From Gammaproteobacteria bacterium (GTDB taxonomy: Bacteria > Pseudomonadota > Gammaproteobacteria > Steroidobacterales > GCA-2729495), in NCBI GenBank assembly GCA_030583605.1, contig CP129466.1, forward strand, positions 2,549,001 to 2,613,000: 64,000 nt of DNA, in the 5' to 3' direction. The translations under genes and the position numbers were made by a program. The notes under the pieces are model-generated. The model made no database searches. It was not told the DNA's origin and worked only from the letters and a program-made list of their open reading frames with translations. Positions within the stretch are counted from its first letter, which is position 1. Every line of letters begins with the position of its first letter. Below are positions 9,311 through 19,531 of this stretch, in pieces.

Positions 9311-10900
9311 CTACAACCCGCCGCCCGCGGCGGCGCGCGTGACCGCCGCATCCTGCGGCAGGTGGTAATACACCTTCGGCTCGGCGGCCCGGATGAACTC
9401 GGTCAGACGCCGGTCCGCCTCCGCCACGTCGAGCGTATCGGTGATGGGCGTCATCACGCGCACCAGCGCGCCGTCGGTGCGATTGCGGGTGAGCGCGTCC
9501 CAGAAGTTGTAGAACTTCACCGCATACTCGCTGGTGAGATAACGCCCGCGCTGCACGAACCAGTAATACACCAGCGCCTTGTCGCTGCCCTGCCCGATCA
9601 CCATGCGATTGACCGGCAGCGGTGAACCATCGGCCCGCATACCCTCGAGCTCCTGCTGCGACAGCTCCTCGATCTGCCAGCCACCGCCGGGCAGGCAGGC
9701 GCGCGGCGAATGCATCGAGGCCCCGGTGCGTTGCGAGCCGTAGTAGGCGATGTAGAGCTCCACTGGCTGCGGATACTTGTCGCTCATATAGCGCGTCACC
9801 ATGTAGTCGGTGAGCTTCAGCTCGTCGAGGACGTCGACTTCCAGGCGCCCGTCGCGCCCCGACCAGTCGCCGATCACCATGGGGAAGGTACTGAGCGAGA
9901 CGTGCGCCGGAATATTCTCGTCGCGCCGTTCGATCGCCAGTGACCCGACCGCCGCAGCGACGATGAGCGACGCGGCCGCAACCGTCGCCGGCCTGAGCGC
10001 ACCGGCCGGCACGAGGTAGCGGAAATCCCGTCGTTCCGGTATCTCCACCGCGAAGGACTCTGCCAGCTTGCGCCCGCTCATGAGCGAGAACATCGTCATC
10101 AGCGCGAACAGCAGCGCGATGCAGGCCACGAAGATCACCCAGCCCTCGAAATAGTGCAGAAAACCGTCGGCCTGCCCCGTGCCGTAGCGGTTCACCAGGA
10201 TGCCGGTGACCGCAATGCGAAAACTGTTCATGAAGATCGTGATCGGAATCGCAGCGAGGAAGATCAGCACGCGCTGCCAGATCCGACCGCGGAATACGTA
10301 GGCGCAGAAGAACGAGAAGCTGGTCAACGGGAAGAGATAGCGCAACCCGCTGCAGGCCTCCACCACCTGCAGCCGGTAGTTGCCGAGGTCGATCACGTTG
10401 CCTTCCAGGTACACCGTGACACCGACCAGGCGCAGGAAACTGACTCCGATCTGTGAGGACCAGAGCTGGAACGCACCGGAGAGATTCGCCAGCAGGGTCT
10501 GTGGCAGCGGAATCATGAACACCAGGTACAGCAAGCCCGCCCAGATCACTGCCGCCGCCCGCAGGCCCATGACGGCGATCACCAGGCCCCAGAGCGTGAA
10601 GAGGAACCCGTACCAGCCGATGGCCCAGATTGCGCTCAGCTCGCCCAGGAAGAAGACCAGCAGTCCGAAAACCACCAGTGCGACGCCGGCCCAGGAGGGC
10701 TCAAACGGCACACGCTGCAGGTCCGTCGCCCGCATCCAGACCAGGTAGATGCTGACCAGCGGGATGATCCAGGCGTGCTGGTACTCCGGCATCTGCCATT
10801 CAATGGACAGCATCCGGGCAAAGCCGTGGTCGAACAGGACGACGAAGGCCGCGAGCAGCAGCAGGGCGAGCACGATCGGGATCAGGGACTTGTTATTCAT
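9311..10900 (-). CDS. Exosortase with fused EpsI domain (copy 1)
   Basis: 529 residues. Residues 1 to about 290 are an eight-TM exosortase. The catalytic triad is visible: Cys183 in EACSGLRYLFPL, Arg228 in MNSFRIAVTGIL and His249 in FLHYFEGW. Residues from about 310 to 510 form an EpsI domain with FPMVIGDWSGRD, the HSPRACLPGGGW motif and YYWFVQRGR. Exosortases cleave C-terminal sorting signals of exported proteins at the inner membrane. The fusion plus VPLPA-type substrates in this window suggest the XrtD class, but XrtA or another EpsI-fused class cannot be excluded. It lies 49 bases downstream of the sugar transferase gene. A paralogue with the same layout is at 44942-46573. Confidence 0.93.
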   Translation of the reverse strand: MNNKSLIPIVLALLLLAAFVVLFDHGFARMLSIEWQMPEYQHAWIIPLVSIYLVWMRATDLQRVPFEPSWAGVALVVFGLLVFFLGELSAIWAIGWYGFLFTLWGLVIAVMGLRAAAVIWAGLLYLVFMIPLPQTLLANLSGAFQLWSSQIGVSFLRLVGVTVYLEGNVIDLGNYRLQVVEACSGLRYLFPLTSFSFFCAYVFRGRIWQRVLIFLAAIPITIFMNSFRIAVTGILVNRYGTGQADGFLHYFEGWVIFVACIALLFALMTMFSLMSGRKLAESFAVEIPERRDFRYLVPAGALRPATVAAASLIVAAAVGSLAIERRDENIPAHVSLSTFPMVIGDWSGRDGRLEVDVLDELKLTDYMVTRYMSDKYPQPVELYIAYYGSQRTGASMHSPRACLPGGGWQIEELSQQELEGMRADGSPLPVNRMVIGQGSDKALVYYWFVQRGRYLTSEYAVKFYNFWDALTRNRTDGALVRVMTPITDTLDVAEADRRLTEFIRAAEPKVYYHLPQDAAVTRAAAGGGL

Positions 10901-10949
10901 CGTTGGAGGGAGCGCAACCTGTCAACCGGAACGGCGCGGAACGGAACTT

Positions 10950-12353
10950 TCAATACGCCTTGTCGTCGCGGAACCACACCAGGAAGGTCTTCAAGAGAAT
11001 CTTCAGGTCGAGCGCCAGCGACCACTGGCGCAGGTACTGCAGGTCAAATTCCACCCGCCGCTGCATGTCCTCGACGGTGGCGGTCTCGCCCCGGCAGCCG
11101 TTGACCTGCGCCAGCCCGGTGATGCCCGGCGTCACCTTGTGCCGGACCATGTAGCCGGTGATCACGCGTCGATAGGCCTCGTTGTGCGCCACCGCGTGTG
11201 GCCGCGGCCCGACCACGCTCATGCGTCCCTGCAGCACGTTGAAGAGCTGCGGCAGCTCGTCGAGGGAATACTTGCGCAGGAAGCGCCCGATGGGCGTCAC
11301 CCGCGGATCGTCACGCCGCGCCTGCTCGACCGTGCTGCCGTCGTCGGAGGCCGTCATGGTGCGGAACTTCCAGACGATGATCTCCTCGCCATCCAGCCCA
11401 TAGCGCCGCTGCCTGAAGATCACGCTGCCCGGCGACGTCAGTTTCACGCCGAGCGCGATCAGCAGCATCAGCGGCGAAGCGACGAGGATCATCAGCGAGG
11501 CGAGCACGACGTCGCTCGCGCGCTTGACCAGACCGCGCCAGCCGGCAAACGGCGTGTCGCGCAGCGCCACAACCGGGATGCCGTTCAGGTCAGTGGTGCG
11601 TGACTGGATCAGGTCGAAGACGAACACGTCCGGCACGTAGTAGATTGAAGCGGTCGTGTCCTGCAGGTCCGTCAGCAGTTTCTCCGTGCGCTCGAGGTGG
11701 CTGAACGGCGTGGCGATGAAGATCGCGTCGATGCGGTGCTCCTTGACGTAGGGCCCCATGTCGGAAAACCGGCCGAGCAGGTCCGCGACGGGCCGGTAAC
11801 CGAGCCGCTCCGCGCTGCGATCGTCGAACAGGCCGGTGAACTGCAGGCCGAGTTCCGGGCGCTCACGCATGCTCTGGATCAGCCGCAGGCTGGCGCGGTT
11901 CACGCCGCATACCACCGCGGTGCGCGCCTGCCCGGCGGCGAGCAACCGGCGGATGGCCCATTTGCGCAGCAACACGCTGACAGCCACCATCACCACCGGC
12001 GTCAGGATGAACCAGGTGAACAACGCGAGCCGCGAAAAAAACGCCGAAATCTTGATCGCGTAGCCGGCCAGCAGCAGCACGGCCACGACCACGCTCCAGG
12101 CAATCGCGATCTGGCTCGCAACCGCCCAGCCACTGCTGAAGGTGTTCTGCGGATCGGCCAGCGACGGTGGCACGATCAACGCACAGAGCAACGCGGCAAT
12201 GACCGCAAGGATGAAGTACGGTGCGGTGAAGGGTATGCCAAGGGCCTGAGTGCTGGCAAAGAGCACGCCCACACAGACCAGCGGCGGCACCACGGACTGC
12301 AGCAGGCCTAAAAGCGCCGTCGTGTGACCTGCCTTGAAGTCGCTGCTCCACAT
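10950..12353 (-). CDS. Undecaprenyl-phosphate sugar phosphotransferase (WcaJ/PssY type)
   Basis: 467 residues. Four N-terminal TM helices (residues about 10-120) precede a Rossmann-like CoA-binding-type domain ([16 protein letters not shown]). The C-terminal bacterial sugar transferase domain starts [21 protein letters not shown] and contains [33 protein letters not shown] and [19 protein letters not shown], all family signatures. It primes polysaccharide synthesis by moving a hexose-1-phosphate (often glucose or galactose) from a UDP-sugar to undecaprenyl phosphate. It precedes the exosortase gene in the same direction, a normal pairing in exosortase/EPS loci. The sugar specificity cannot be read from the sequence. 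Confidence 0.92.
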   Translation of the reverse strand: MWSSDFKAGHTTALLGLLQSVVPPLVCVGVLFASTQALGIPFTAPYFILAVIAALLCALIVPPSLADPQNTFSSGWAVASQIAIAWSVVVAVLLLAGYAIKISAFFSRLALFTWFILTPVVMVAVSVLLRKWAIRRLLAAGQARTAVVCGVNRASLRLIQSMRERPELGLQFTGLFDDRSAERLGYRPVADLLGRFSDMGPYVKEHRIDAIFIATPFSHLERTEKLLTDLQDTTASIYYVPDVFVFDLIQSRTTDLNGIPVVALRDTPFAGWRGLVKRASDVVLASLMILVASPLMLLIALGVKLTSPGSVIFRQRRYGLDGEEIIVWKFRTMTASDDGSTVEQARRDDPRVTPIGRFLRKYSLDELPQLFNVLQGRMSVVGPRPHAVAHNEAYRRVITGYMVRHKVTPGITGLAQVNGCRGETATVEDMQRRVEFDLQYLRQWSLALDLKILLKTFLVWFRDDKAY

Positions 12354-12592
12354 GGTTCAGCGATTCTAGCGCATGTGACGTAAAACGCCTGTATTCATTG
12401 GCATTTTTCGTACCGAATCGTGGCTTATGTTCGCTCGGAACCCGCGGACCATAGCAGGTCCGGATTGTGCTTCCCTTACGGCGCCCGCAGTCGGTCGGTT
12501 CAACTCCTTCAGGCTGCGTGGTGACAAGCCGCCACGAAACCCGCCAGCACGATTCGCGCCACTGGAAACGCTTCGTTGCGAACAGCGGCGCG

Positions 12593-13357
12593 TCAGCGCG
12601 ACTGGCCGGATTTCCGCCCGATCAGATCCCTGAACAGGTAGGCAATGAACATGGTGTTCGTATAGGCATATCGCCGCCAAAGGCGGCGCGGCTCACTGAT
12701 GAGCCGAAAACACCATTCCAGCCCAAGCCGCCGCATCCAGAGCGGCGCGCGAGCCACTGAGCCCGCCATGAAGTCGAAGGCCGCTCCAACCCCGAGTAGA
12801 ACGGCAGGCGCCAGCGAGCGCCAATGAGCGCTCATGAACAACTCCTGCCTGGGCGCGCCGAGTCCCACCCAGACCACATCGGGCCGCGTAGCGCGAATAG
12901 TCGAAAAAATGTCCTGCCACTCAGCCTCTGACATCGATCGAAACGGCGGCGAATACGTGCCGGCGATCGCCGTCGTGGGGAAACGTCGCACGATCACCTC
13001 GGCCAGGCGGTCAAGCACCTCGCGTCGCGCCCCCAGGAAGTAGTGGCGCAGTGGTGGCTGCGCCTCCACCGCCAGGACCGACTCGAGGAAATCCGGCCCG
13101 GGTATCGGCTCCAGCGGGCGGATGCCCATGAGCCGGCCGGCGACGTAGACCGGGCGACCATCGGGCAGACTCATGAACGAACCGTTCACCGCAGTCATGA
13201 CATCCTGGTTCTCACGCGCGGTGACGGCCACATGAGCGTTGACGAAGCAGACGTAGCCACCTGTTCGGTCACGTAATCTGGCGAGCAGGTCCTCTCTGGC
13301 CGACTGCCGCGTGGCGATCGTGATGCGGTTGCCAATAACGTCGTAGCGTCGGTCCAT
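12593..13357 (-). CDS. WecG/TagA/CpsF family glycosyltransferase
   Basis: 254 residues from ATG 13357. A longer frame to 13453 overlaps the upstream gene and lacks family similarity; ATG 13357 has an AGGA-like site just upstream and sits 8 bases after the preceding stop. Motifs of GT26 are clear: VNAHVAVTAREN, SLPDGRPVYVAGRLMG, PGPDFLESVL, HYFLGARREVLDRLAE, VWVGLGAPRQELFM and GVGAAFDFMAGSVARAPLWMRRLGLEWCFRL. Family members add ManNAc, ManNAcA or glucose to lipid-linked acceptors on the cytoplasmic face. The presence of wecB at 43836 makes a ManNAc-type donor plausible (inference). Confidence 0.92.
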   Translation of the reverse strand: MDRRYDVIGNRITIATRQSAREDLLARLRDRTGGYVCFVNAHVAVTARENQDVMTAVNGSFMSLPDGRPVYVAGRLMGIRPLEPIPGPDFLESVLAVEAQPPLRHYFLGARREVLDRLAEVIVRRFPTTAIAGTYSPPFRSMSEAEWQDIFSTIRATRPDVVWVGLGAPRQELFMSAHWRSLAPAVLLGVGAAFDFMAGSVARAPLWMRRLGLEWCFRLISEPRRLWRRYAYTNTMFIAYLFRDLIGRKSGQSR

Positions 13358-13365
13358 GGTCCTGC

Positions 13366-14565
13366 TCACTGGCCCGCGGCGATCCGCCGGTAGTTCGCGT
13401 AAACCGGCTCCAGCACGCGTGCCGGTGTATACGGCGCTACGGCCGCCAGACACGGCTGGCCAGTGAGGCGGTGTCGCTCATCGAGTGTCTTCGCTACTGT
13501 GGTCGCAAGAGCGACCGGATCGCGGGCCGGGGCGATCGCGCCACTCCTGCCCGGCAGAACGACCCGGCGCACCTCGCCGACGTCGGTCGCTACGACCGGG
13601 ACGCCACAACCCAGCGCCTCCAGGACGCTCATGGGCATGCCTTCGTAGGCCGAAGCCAGCACGAAGAGATCGGCGGCGCGGAGAATCGCGGCGATCTCGC
13701 GCGTGCCCCTGAGCCCGGCAATGAAAACTTTGTCGTCGAGGCCCGCCTGCCGCAGCCGTTTCTCCAGCTCGTCCCGTAACACGCCATCGCCGACGTAGAG
13801 CAGCCGCGCCGATGGGCACTGGCGCACCAGTATCTCGAAAGCGTCCGCCAACAGGAGCGGATCCTTCTGCGAATCGAGTCGGCCGACCGACACCAGCAGT
13901 TCGCTGTTCGTGTGGATACCGAACTCTCGCTCGAGCTCAAGCCGCGCGGCGCTGCGCTCCATGTCGGTCGGCACCTGGAAGTCATCCGGGTCTACCCAGG
14001 TCGGCGTGAAACGGAATCTCTGCCGGATCCGCGGAAAACGCTCCTGATACCACGCCACGGCGTCCTCGCGGACCACGTAGATGCTGTCGAGCTTCGGGAA
14101 CAACCAGTCTTCCAGGCGGTAGTAGAGCCACGGCAAGCGGCTCCAGAGTATGTCGGACTTGCGGTTCTTCAGCTCCTTCATGTTCTGGTGCACGAAGGCA
14201 TTCTTTGCCCGACGGTCGGAAGCGAACAGCAGGGCCGGCTCGAGACGATGAAACTCCAGCACGTCGCCGTCCACGACCTCGCGGTGGCGGGCAACCGCCG
14301 CACTGAACCGCAGCGACAGTGGGATCCGCCCACGTCCGCCGGCCGCGTGGACCGCCAGTACCGGAAATAACGCAAAACTGCCCCGCCCCACCGGGCATTC
14401 GGTCCACTGGCCCACCGGACGCGCCGTGGCGTCCGTGGTAATTCCGACGACCCTGATCTTTATATCGGACGGCGCATGCTTCGCGATACCGCGAATGAAA
14501 GTATCGATGCCGCCGGGTACGACACCGGTCGGATCGGCCGGATAGACGATGCTGACTGTCGGCAC
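13366..14565 (-). CDS. GT4 family glycosyltransferase
   Basis: 399 residues. N-terminal domain opens VSIVYPADPTGVVPGGIDTFI, with the glycine-rich donor-loop typical of GT-B enzymes. The C-terminal domain has ELLVSVGRLDSQKDPLLLADA, LLYVGDGVLRDELEKRL, KVFIAGLRGTREIAAIL and the GT4 EX7E motif within SAYEGMPMSVLEALGCGVPVVATDVG. It would add a sugar to a lipid-linked intermediate in the cytoplasm. It lies 18 bases after the second ligase gene and 8 bases before the WecG-like gene, so it is in the same operon. Donor and acceptor are unknown. Confidence 0.92.
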   Translation of the reverse strand: MPTVSIVYPADPTGVVPGGIDTFIRGIAKHAPSDIKIRVVGITTDATARPVGQWTECPVGRGSFALFPVLAVHAAGGRGRIPLSLRFSAAVARHREVVDGDVLEFHRLEPALLFASDRRAKNAFVHQNMKELKNRKSDILWSRLPWLYYRLEDWLFPKLDSIYVVREDAVAWYQERFPRIRQRFRFTPTWVDPDDFQVPTDMERSAARLELEREFGIHTNSELLVSVGRLDSQKDPLLLADAFEILVRQCPSARLLYVGDGVLRDELEKRLRQAGLDDKVFIAGLRGTREIAAILRAADLFVLASAYEGMPMSVLEALGCGVPVVATDVGEVRRVVLPGRSGAIAPARDPVALATTVAKTLDERHRLTGQPCLAAVAPYTPARVLEPVYANYRRIAAGQ

Positions 14566-14583
14566 TGCCGCTCGGTCTTCGGG

Positions 14584-16056
14584 TTACGGGCCGCTGTCAC
14601 GAGGCTGGCCGGCCGGCGCGGACCGCGGCGCAGGCCGGCGCCGGACCTGGGGCGTGTACCGCGTGCCGCTCGTCCTCGGCCTCTGCACCGGATCACGGCG
14701 CGCCGTTGCGCCCGTCGTGCTGTTCTGCGCGTCTGGCACATGATCCTGGTGGGCGTGATTCAGCGCCATCAACAGGAAACCGAGGATCGGCGAGATCCCG
14801 GCGGTAAAGCTGTTCGTCAGGCCATTGAGAAGAATCACGAAGAATGCCGTCAGGTTCACGGCAACCGCCCGCCGGGTCCGGGCCGCCCGCGACATGCCAC
14901 GGAAGTGCAATATCAACACGGTCACGTAGAGCAGGTAGGCGGAGAGACCGCCGTATTCCAGCCACTCGACGTGAAAGTTGTGCCATACCACAGCGCGACC
15001 AGCCGTCGAGACGAAATTCTGGTGGAAGCCGTTACCAAGAAACGGTGACCGGGCGAACTCCTGCAACCCGACCGCATAGTAGCGGCCACGCCCATAGAGC
15101 GAATTCAGCCAGAAACCCGGGTCCGTCAAGCGCTCCGCGGTCTGCTCCTGTCCCTTGTCCAGGCCCTCGACCTCGAACATTTCAGATGTCTGGACAAGCA
15201 GCAGCGTGCCCAGCAACGACGCGACAAGCATCGCAACGATGAGTGTGGTGGCGTGACCACGCCGCAGAATGCGGAAAAACAACGGCGTGAGCAGCAGCAA
15301 TACGAGATAGCCGCGCGAGAATGTCGCCAGCAGCGCACCGAACAGCACGAGCGCGGCGAGCATTGCCAGCGGCTTCCGCCACCAGCCCGAATACATGATC
15401 ACGATCAACCCGGTCGTGAGCAGCGCGGCGGCGCTGATCGACGGCATGTTGAGAACATGCAGCCGCACGGGATTCCTGGCGAATTCGAACAGCCCGTACA
15501 ACGCGAAGGCGGTGATTCCGCCGACGAAGGCGACGAGCGCCTTGCGATACTGGTCCGGAGTATGCACGAGCGTCTTCAGCGCGAAGTAAGTCACGACCGG
15601 AATGAAAACCCCGTGAAAGGCGAGGAATCCCGCCTGGACCTTGTCATGCGCCCGCAACGTGGAGAGCAGGAAAGAAATTCCGAGCAAGAGCACGCCGAGG
15701 TCTTCCGGCGCGGACCGGTAGCGCAGCCTGCCCATCCCCAGGCCGGCAACAGCGACCAGGAGGGCGGCCATGATTCCCAGCGTATACGGGTTGAAGGTCA
15801 CGATGCCGATCTCGATCTGCAGCACACCGAGGGAAAACGGCAGCAGAAACAAAATCAGGCACAGCATGCCGAATGGATCGCGCAGCATGGCCGGCGTCAG
15901 GATCAGCGCCGCAACAGCCGTGAGCAGCATCCGGCCGTCGCCGCCGGGGTCCATGCCAAGCGCCCCAAGGCTTGCCCATGCGACCACGATCAGTGCCGCG
16001 GCAATGCCATAAATCTGCAAGGTGCCCGGCCGGAAGCCAGTGGCCGCTCGACTCAT
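14584..16056 (-). CDS. O-antigen ligase/polymerase family protein (second copy)
   Basis: 490 residues from ATG 16056; a frame extension to 16128 adds a Cys/Arg-rich segment unlike an N-terminus. It has about eleven TM helices and a periplasmic segment containing LNSLYGRGRYYAVGLQEFARSPFLGNGFHQNF followed by VWHNFHVEWLEYGGLSAYLLY, the H-N-H / E-G pattern of the Wzy_C/ligase superfamily. About 60 C-terminal residues are Arg/Pro-rich and cytoplasmic. It heads a minus-strand operon with two glycosyltransferases and is a candidate Wzy polymerase, with the copy at 1079 a candidate ligase or the reverse. The gap to the divergent glycosidase-like gene (16057-16352) should contain promoters. Confidence 0.83.
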   Translation of the reverse strand: MSRAATGFRPGTLQIYGIAAALIVVAWASLGALGMDPGGDGRMLLTAVAALILTPAMLRDPFGMLCLILFLLPFSLGVLQIEIGIVTFNPYTLGIMAALLVAVAGLGMGRLRYRSAPEDLGVLLLGISFLLSTLRAHDKVQAGFLAFHGVFIPVVTYFALKTLVHTPDQYRKALVAFVGGITAFALYGLFEFARNPVRLHVLNMPSISAAALLTTGLIVIMYSGWWRKPLAMLAALVLFGALLATFSRGYLVLLLLTPLFFRILRRGHATTLIVAMLVASLLGTLLLVQTSEMFEVEGLDKGQEQTAERLTDPGFWLNSLYGRGRYYAVGLQEFARSPFLGNGFHQNFVSTAGRAVVWHNFHVEWLEYGGLSAYLLYVTVLILHFRGMSRAARTRRAVAVNLTAFFVILLNGLTNSFTAGISPILGFLLMALNHAHQDHVPDAQNSTTGATARRDPVQRPRTSGTRYTPQVRRRPAPRSAPAGQPRDSGP

Positions 16057-16352
16057 CGCGGTCGCTCCGCTGCATCGACTGCACCGCGGGATCCAGGCCC
16101 GGCAAGTCCGATAGCCTGAACCGTGCACCCGGTCTCATCCTCAACCATCATTCCCGCGATCAGCAGCTTTCTGGCCACATCGGCTCCAGATTGTCGACCG
16201 GCAAGCCGGCGCACTCCGCATTCGTATCTTAACCGTGAACAACCGGCCGCATAGCGACGCAGGGCACCCCCCGGTAATGCGACGCCTGCCCAGAAAGCGA
16301 TTTGGCGAAGCGGTGTACACTGCCGCGTCGACCGCGAGTGCCGGCATGCCTT

Positions 16353-17912
16353 ATGTCCATGCAACAAAACCGGCGCAGGCCGCACGAACTGACGGGCGGC
16401 TGCCGGCCCGCCCCCTGCCGCGGATCCCGGTCCTCGATCGCCCGCCTTGCGCGCGGCGTCGGCGCATTGTGCCTGCTGACTCTGGCCATGGGCGCCCGCG
16501 GCGAGATCGCGTTCGGCGCACGGACACAGATCTGGCCATTTCTGTTTGCCGACCAGGCCGGTGGCTCTCCGGGCCAAACCACCGACCAGCGCGTGAAGTA
16601 CGAGGTGGCCACCGGCAACCTGGATCGCTATCGCGAACTCGGCGCGACGTGGAATATCGTCGACGTCTGGCAGGATGTCGACGGCCCGGACGGATTCCGG
16701 CGTCTCGATCGCGTCTTCAACGAGCACGAACGGCGCGGCATCGAGGTTGCCCTGCGTTTGCTCGAGCGTCAGAAGATCTATGACGAGATCCGCAGCGGTG
16801 GCGAGGCCGCGGCCAATGCGCTGCGCGAGTACCGCCAATGGATACAGCAGATTGCCAGAAGATACGGCACCCGTGTCCGCTACTACATGATCTCCAACGA
16901 GACCGATCACGATATCGGCTACAACAGTCCGGCCTACCGGGCGTTTCGCCGGATTTCCGTGGACGAGTATCGCGAGCTGCTGCGCACGGCATACGAAAGC
17001 ATCCACGCCGTGGATGCCCGGCTGAAGGTCGCAGACCACGGCGTTTCTTCGTATTCGCTGGCCCTGGCCGTGATGGCCGATCTCGCGACCGCCGGCCGCC
17101 CGGGCGACGCGCTGGCGTTCTGGCGCTCGATGGCCTACGAGGTCCCGGATGATGGCGAACGCACCCTGCCGCGGCTGCTCGGCAGGCTTGCCAACGCCGA
17201 GTCGCGCCGGCGCATCGAGTTTGCCCGTCGCAGCACGGCCGAGCTGACGACGTACCGGGATGTCTACCAGTTGCATCATTATTATGGCCCCGTGCCGCTT
17301 CCCGCCGTCCTGGAGTGGATCCGCGGCCAGCTGGCCAGGACCGACGCCAGCCAGCCCATCGTGGCTGCGGAGGTCGGCTACCTGATCCCGGCAAAGAAAG
17401 GCACCTCATGGGACGGGCGTCCGGTCAGCATTGCCGACATGAGCCGGTATTCCGCAGTCAGCCATGGAACCTCGATTGCCCAGACCATCGCGACGCTGGC
17501 CGGCCATGGCATCAACGACATCCTGTACTGGCAGATCCGGTTCCACACCGCGCATCATGGACCAGCCGCATCGCTGTTCCCGGCCGCTCAGTCCCGTGAC
17601 GATTTCCGGTGGATCTACCCGGCCGAAGTGTTCCGGTTTGTTGCCCGGGAAATGACCGGCGCATCGCCAATGGCACCGACCCCCGGATTGCGGGAAGGCG
17701 ACCTCGTGGAGTACCGCTTCCAGCGTAACGGTGACTTTTCGCTCCTCTGGACCACCGACGGCAAGGCGATCACGATTCCGCCTGCCCTGCGCACCCGCAT
17801 CGACCGGATGGTGGACGCTGCGGGCAGGCCGGTCGGTCCCGCCAGCGCGAATGGAGACATCGGCACCGCGCCCGTTTTCGTGTACTGGCAGTCGCAAACC
17901 GCCGGCAAATGA
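16353..17912 (+). CDS. Exported clan GH-A-like glycosidase
   Basis: 519 residues from ATG 16353 (an in-frame start at 16302 is possible). A basic N-region and the helix IARLARGVGALCLLTLAMGARG form a signal peptide or anchor. The body looks like a TIM-barrel glycosidase: YYMISNETDHDIGY places a likely acid/base Glu at about residue 183 after Asn (N-E at the end of strand 4). PIVAAEVGYLIP places a candidate nucleophile Glu at about residue 340, and QLHHYYG and YWQIRFHT are plausible active-site aromatics. The family is not identified; GH39- or GH5-like folds are closest by eye. Location in the EPS cluster suggests a periplasmic polysaccharide lyase/hydrolase role, as many Wzy-dependent loci carry one (inference). 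Confidence 0.7.
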   Translation: MSMQQNRRRPHELTGGCRPAPCRGSRSSIARLARGVGALCLLTLAMGARGEIAFGARTQIWPFLFADQAGGSPGQTTDQRVKYEVATGNLDRYRELGATWNIVDVWQDVDGPDGFRRLDRVFNEHERRGIEVALRLLERQKIYDEIRSGGEAAANALREYRQWIQQIARRYGTRVRYYMISNETDHDIGYNSPAYRAFRRISVDEYRELLRTAYESIHAVDARLKVADHGVSSYSLALAVMADLATAGRPGDALAFWRSMAYEVPDDGERTLPRLLGRLANAESRRRIEFARRSTAELTTYRDVYQLHHYYGPVPLPAVLEWIRGQLARTDASQPIVAAEVGYLIPAKKGTSWDGRPVSIADMSRYSAVSHGTSIAQTIATLAGHGINDILYWQIRFHTAHHGPAASLFPAAQSRDDFRWIYPAEVFRFVAREMTGASPMAPTPGLREGDLVEYRFQRNGDFSLLWTTDGKAITIPPALRTRIDRMVDAAGRPVGPASANGDIGTAPVFVYWQSQTAGK

Positions 17913-19207
17913 GCGCAGTGCAAGATGCTTCGTCTGCGATCGGGGCTGCAAACGCCGCGCCGTCCCTGCTCGTCATCGTCGCAGATCGTTTCAAGCCATT
18001 TCGCGTGGATGTGAAAATCCTGTTTGCGCGGGAACTGGTCGCCCGGGGCTATCGCATGGACTGGATCATGCAGTCCGACGAGGCCTGCAACAGTGACTAC
18101 GTCACCCGCTGGGGCGGCGGCGATGCGTGGATCGGGAAAACGGATATCGGCACGAGCCGGTTGGCGCGAATCAGAAAGCATGTCCACGCCATTGCCAATG
18201 AGTTCCGGATGTTCCGGCTGGTGAAGACCCGGCGCTACGACTGCATCGTCGTCAAGGACAAGTTCATCGCACCGCTGCTGGCCCTGGTGGCCGGTCGACT
18301 CAACCAGATCCCGCTGATCTACTGGCTGTCGTACCCGATCCCGGAGGAGTCTCTGCTGCGGGCCCGCGACGGCACGGCCCGCTACCCGATCCTGTATTGG
18401 ATCCGGGGCCTGTTTTTTCGCTTCCTGCTGTACAGGGTCATATTGCGTGGCGCACACCACGTACTGGTCCAAAGCGAGCAGATGAAACGCGACGTCATGG
18501 CGATGGGGCTTCCCGCCGACAAGCTCACTGCGGTTCCCATGGGGGTCGACCTGGGCAGCATTCCGTATCAGGAAACAATTGCCGGCAAGCCGGCAATGGA
18601 CGGGCGGCCAAAAACGCTGCTGTATCTGGGAACCCTGATCAAGGTGCGCCACCTGGACTTCCTGATTCGCGTGGTCGCCATGGCCCGGCGCGAGATTCCG
18701 GACATCAGGCTCGTGTTCGTGGGCGACGGCGACGACCCGTCGGACCGGGCCCTGCTGGAAGCCGAGGCCGCGCGCTGCCGGGTCACGGATGCAGTCGAGT
18801 TCACCGGCTTCCTGCCGATGGACGCCGCCTGGCGGATCGTCGCGACGGCGGATGTCTGCGTGTCGCCTTTCTATCCCACGCCCATACTGAACTCCACGTC
18901 ACCGACCAAACTCATCGAGTACATGGCCATGGGCAAACCTGTCGTCGCCAATGATCACCCGGAGCAGCGCCAGGTCATTTCCGAAAGCAACGCAGGACTC
19001 TGCGTCGCATGGGATGAGTCGGAGTTCGCCGCGGCCGCCGTCCGCTTGTTGCGCAATCCTGAGATGGCGGCAGCAATGGGTCGCCGGGGCCGGCAATATG
19101 TAGAGCGATACCGCGACTATCGTTCGATTGCCGCCATGGTGGACGACACCTTGCGGGCGCAACTCCCGGCGTTCACGTCCAATAAGTCGATCGCTTCAAC
19201 ATCGTAG
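17909..19207 (+). CDS. GT4 family glycosyltransferase
   Basis: 432 residues, ATG overlapping the previous stop (ATGA). N-terminal GT-B domain: SLLVIVADRFKPFRVDVKIL, then VKTRRYDCIVVKDKFIAPLL and a membrane-associated stretch around residues 165-180. C-terminal domain: TLLYLGTLIKVRHLDFLIRVVAMA, LVFVGDGDDPSDRALLE and the acceptor/donor motif SPFYPTPILNSTSPTKLIEYMAMGKPVVANDHPEQ. GT4 enzymes transfer sugars from nucleotide donors in the cytoplasm. The STSPTKL.EYMAMG wording is common in exopolysaccharide GTs. The substrate is unknown. Confidence 0.92.
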   Translation: MSAVQDASSAIGAANAAPSLLVIVADRFKPFRVDVKILFARELVARGYRMDWIMQSDEACNSDYVTRWGGGDAWIGKTDIGTSRLARIRKHVHAIANEFRMFRLVKTRRYDCIVVKDKFIAPLLALVAGRLNQIPLIYWLSYPIPEESLLRARDGTARYPILYWIRGLFFRFLLYRVILRGAHHVLVQSEQMKRDVMAMGLPADKLTAVPMGVDLGSIPYQETIAGKPAMDGRPKTLLYLGTLIKVRHLDFLIRVVAMARREIPDIRLVFVGDGDDPSDRALLEAEAARCRVTDAVEFTGFLPMDAAWRIVATADVCVSPFYPTPILNSTSPTKLIEYMAMGKPVVANDHPEQRQVISESNAGLCVAWDESEFAAAAVRLLRNPEMAAAMGRRGRQYVERYRDYRSIAAMVDDTLRAQLPAFTSNKSIASTS

Positions 19208-19531
19208 CCACACCGGACATGCCGACGACATCCCAGAAAACCGGACGGGAACGCGTTTTGCCGTCCGAGCGTGCGCGCAAAGTGCTGCGCCAGGGGTGCC
19301 TGCGGCATCAGCGGCTGGAAACGATCGACATGACGGGCGCCCGGCATGACGCCGACACCTGTGCCGGGGCCTGCGTCGCTGGATGGCGGTGGCGGCCAAT
19401 CGTCGCGCTCGACTGGCTCCTTGTGTGCATCGGGCATCGACTCGCTGAGCCACTCGGTGTCGTGATCCACGTCAGAGAGTCGGAGACCCGACACTGATGA
19501 TCCGCCGATTCACCGGGATCCGGCGAAGCGC
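19208..19531 (+). other. Intergenic stretch, no supported gene
   Basis: 324 bases between a glycosyltransferase and a flippase on the plus strand. A 92-codon frame at 19219-19497 starts near the previous stop but its translation is Arg/His-rich, resembles nothing recognisable and is open in other frames as well. I see no promoter, terminator or repeat that I would assert. Confidence 0.4.
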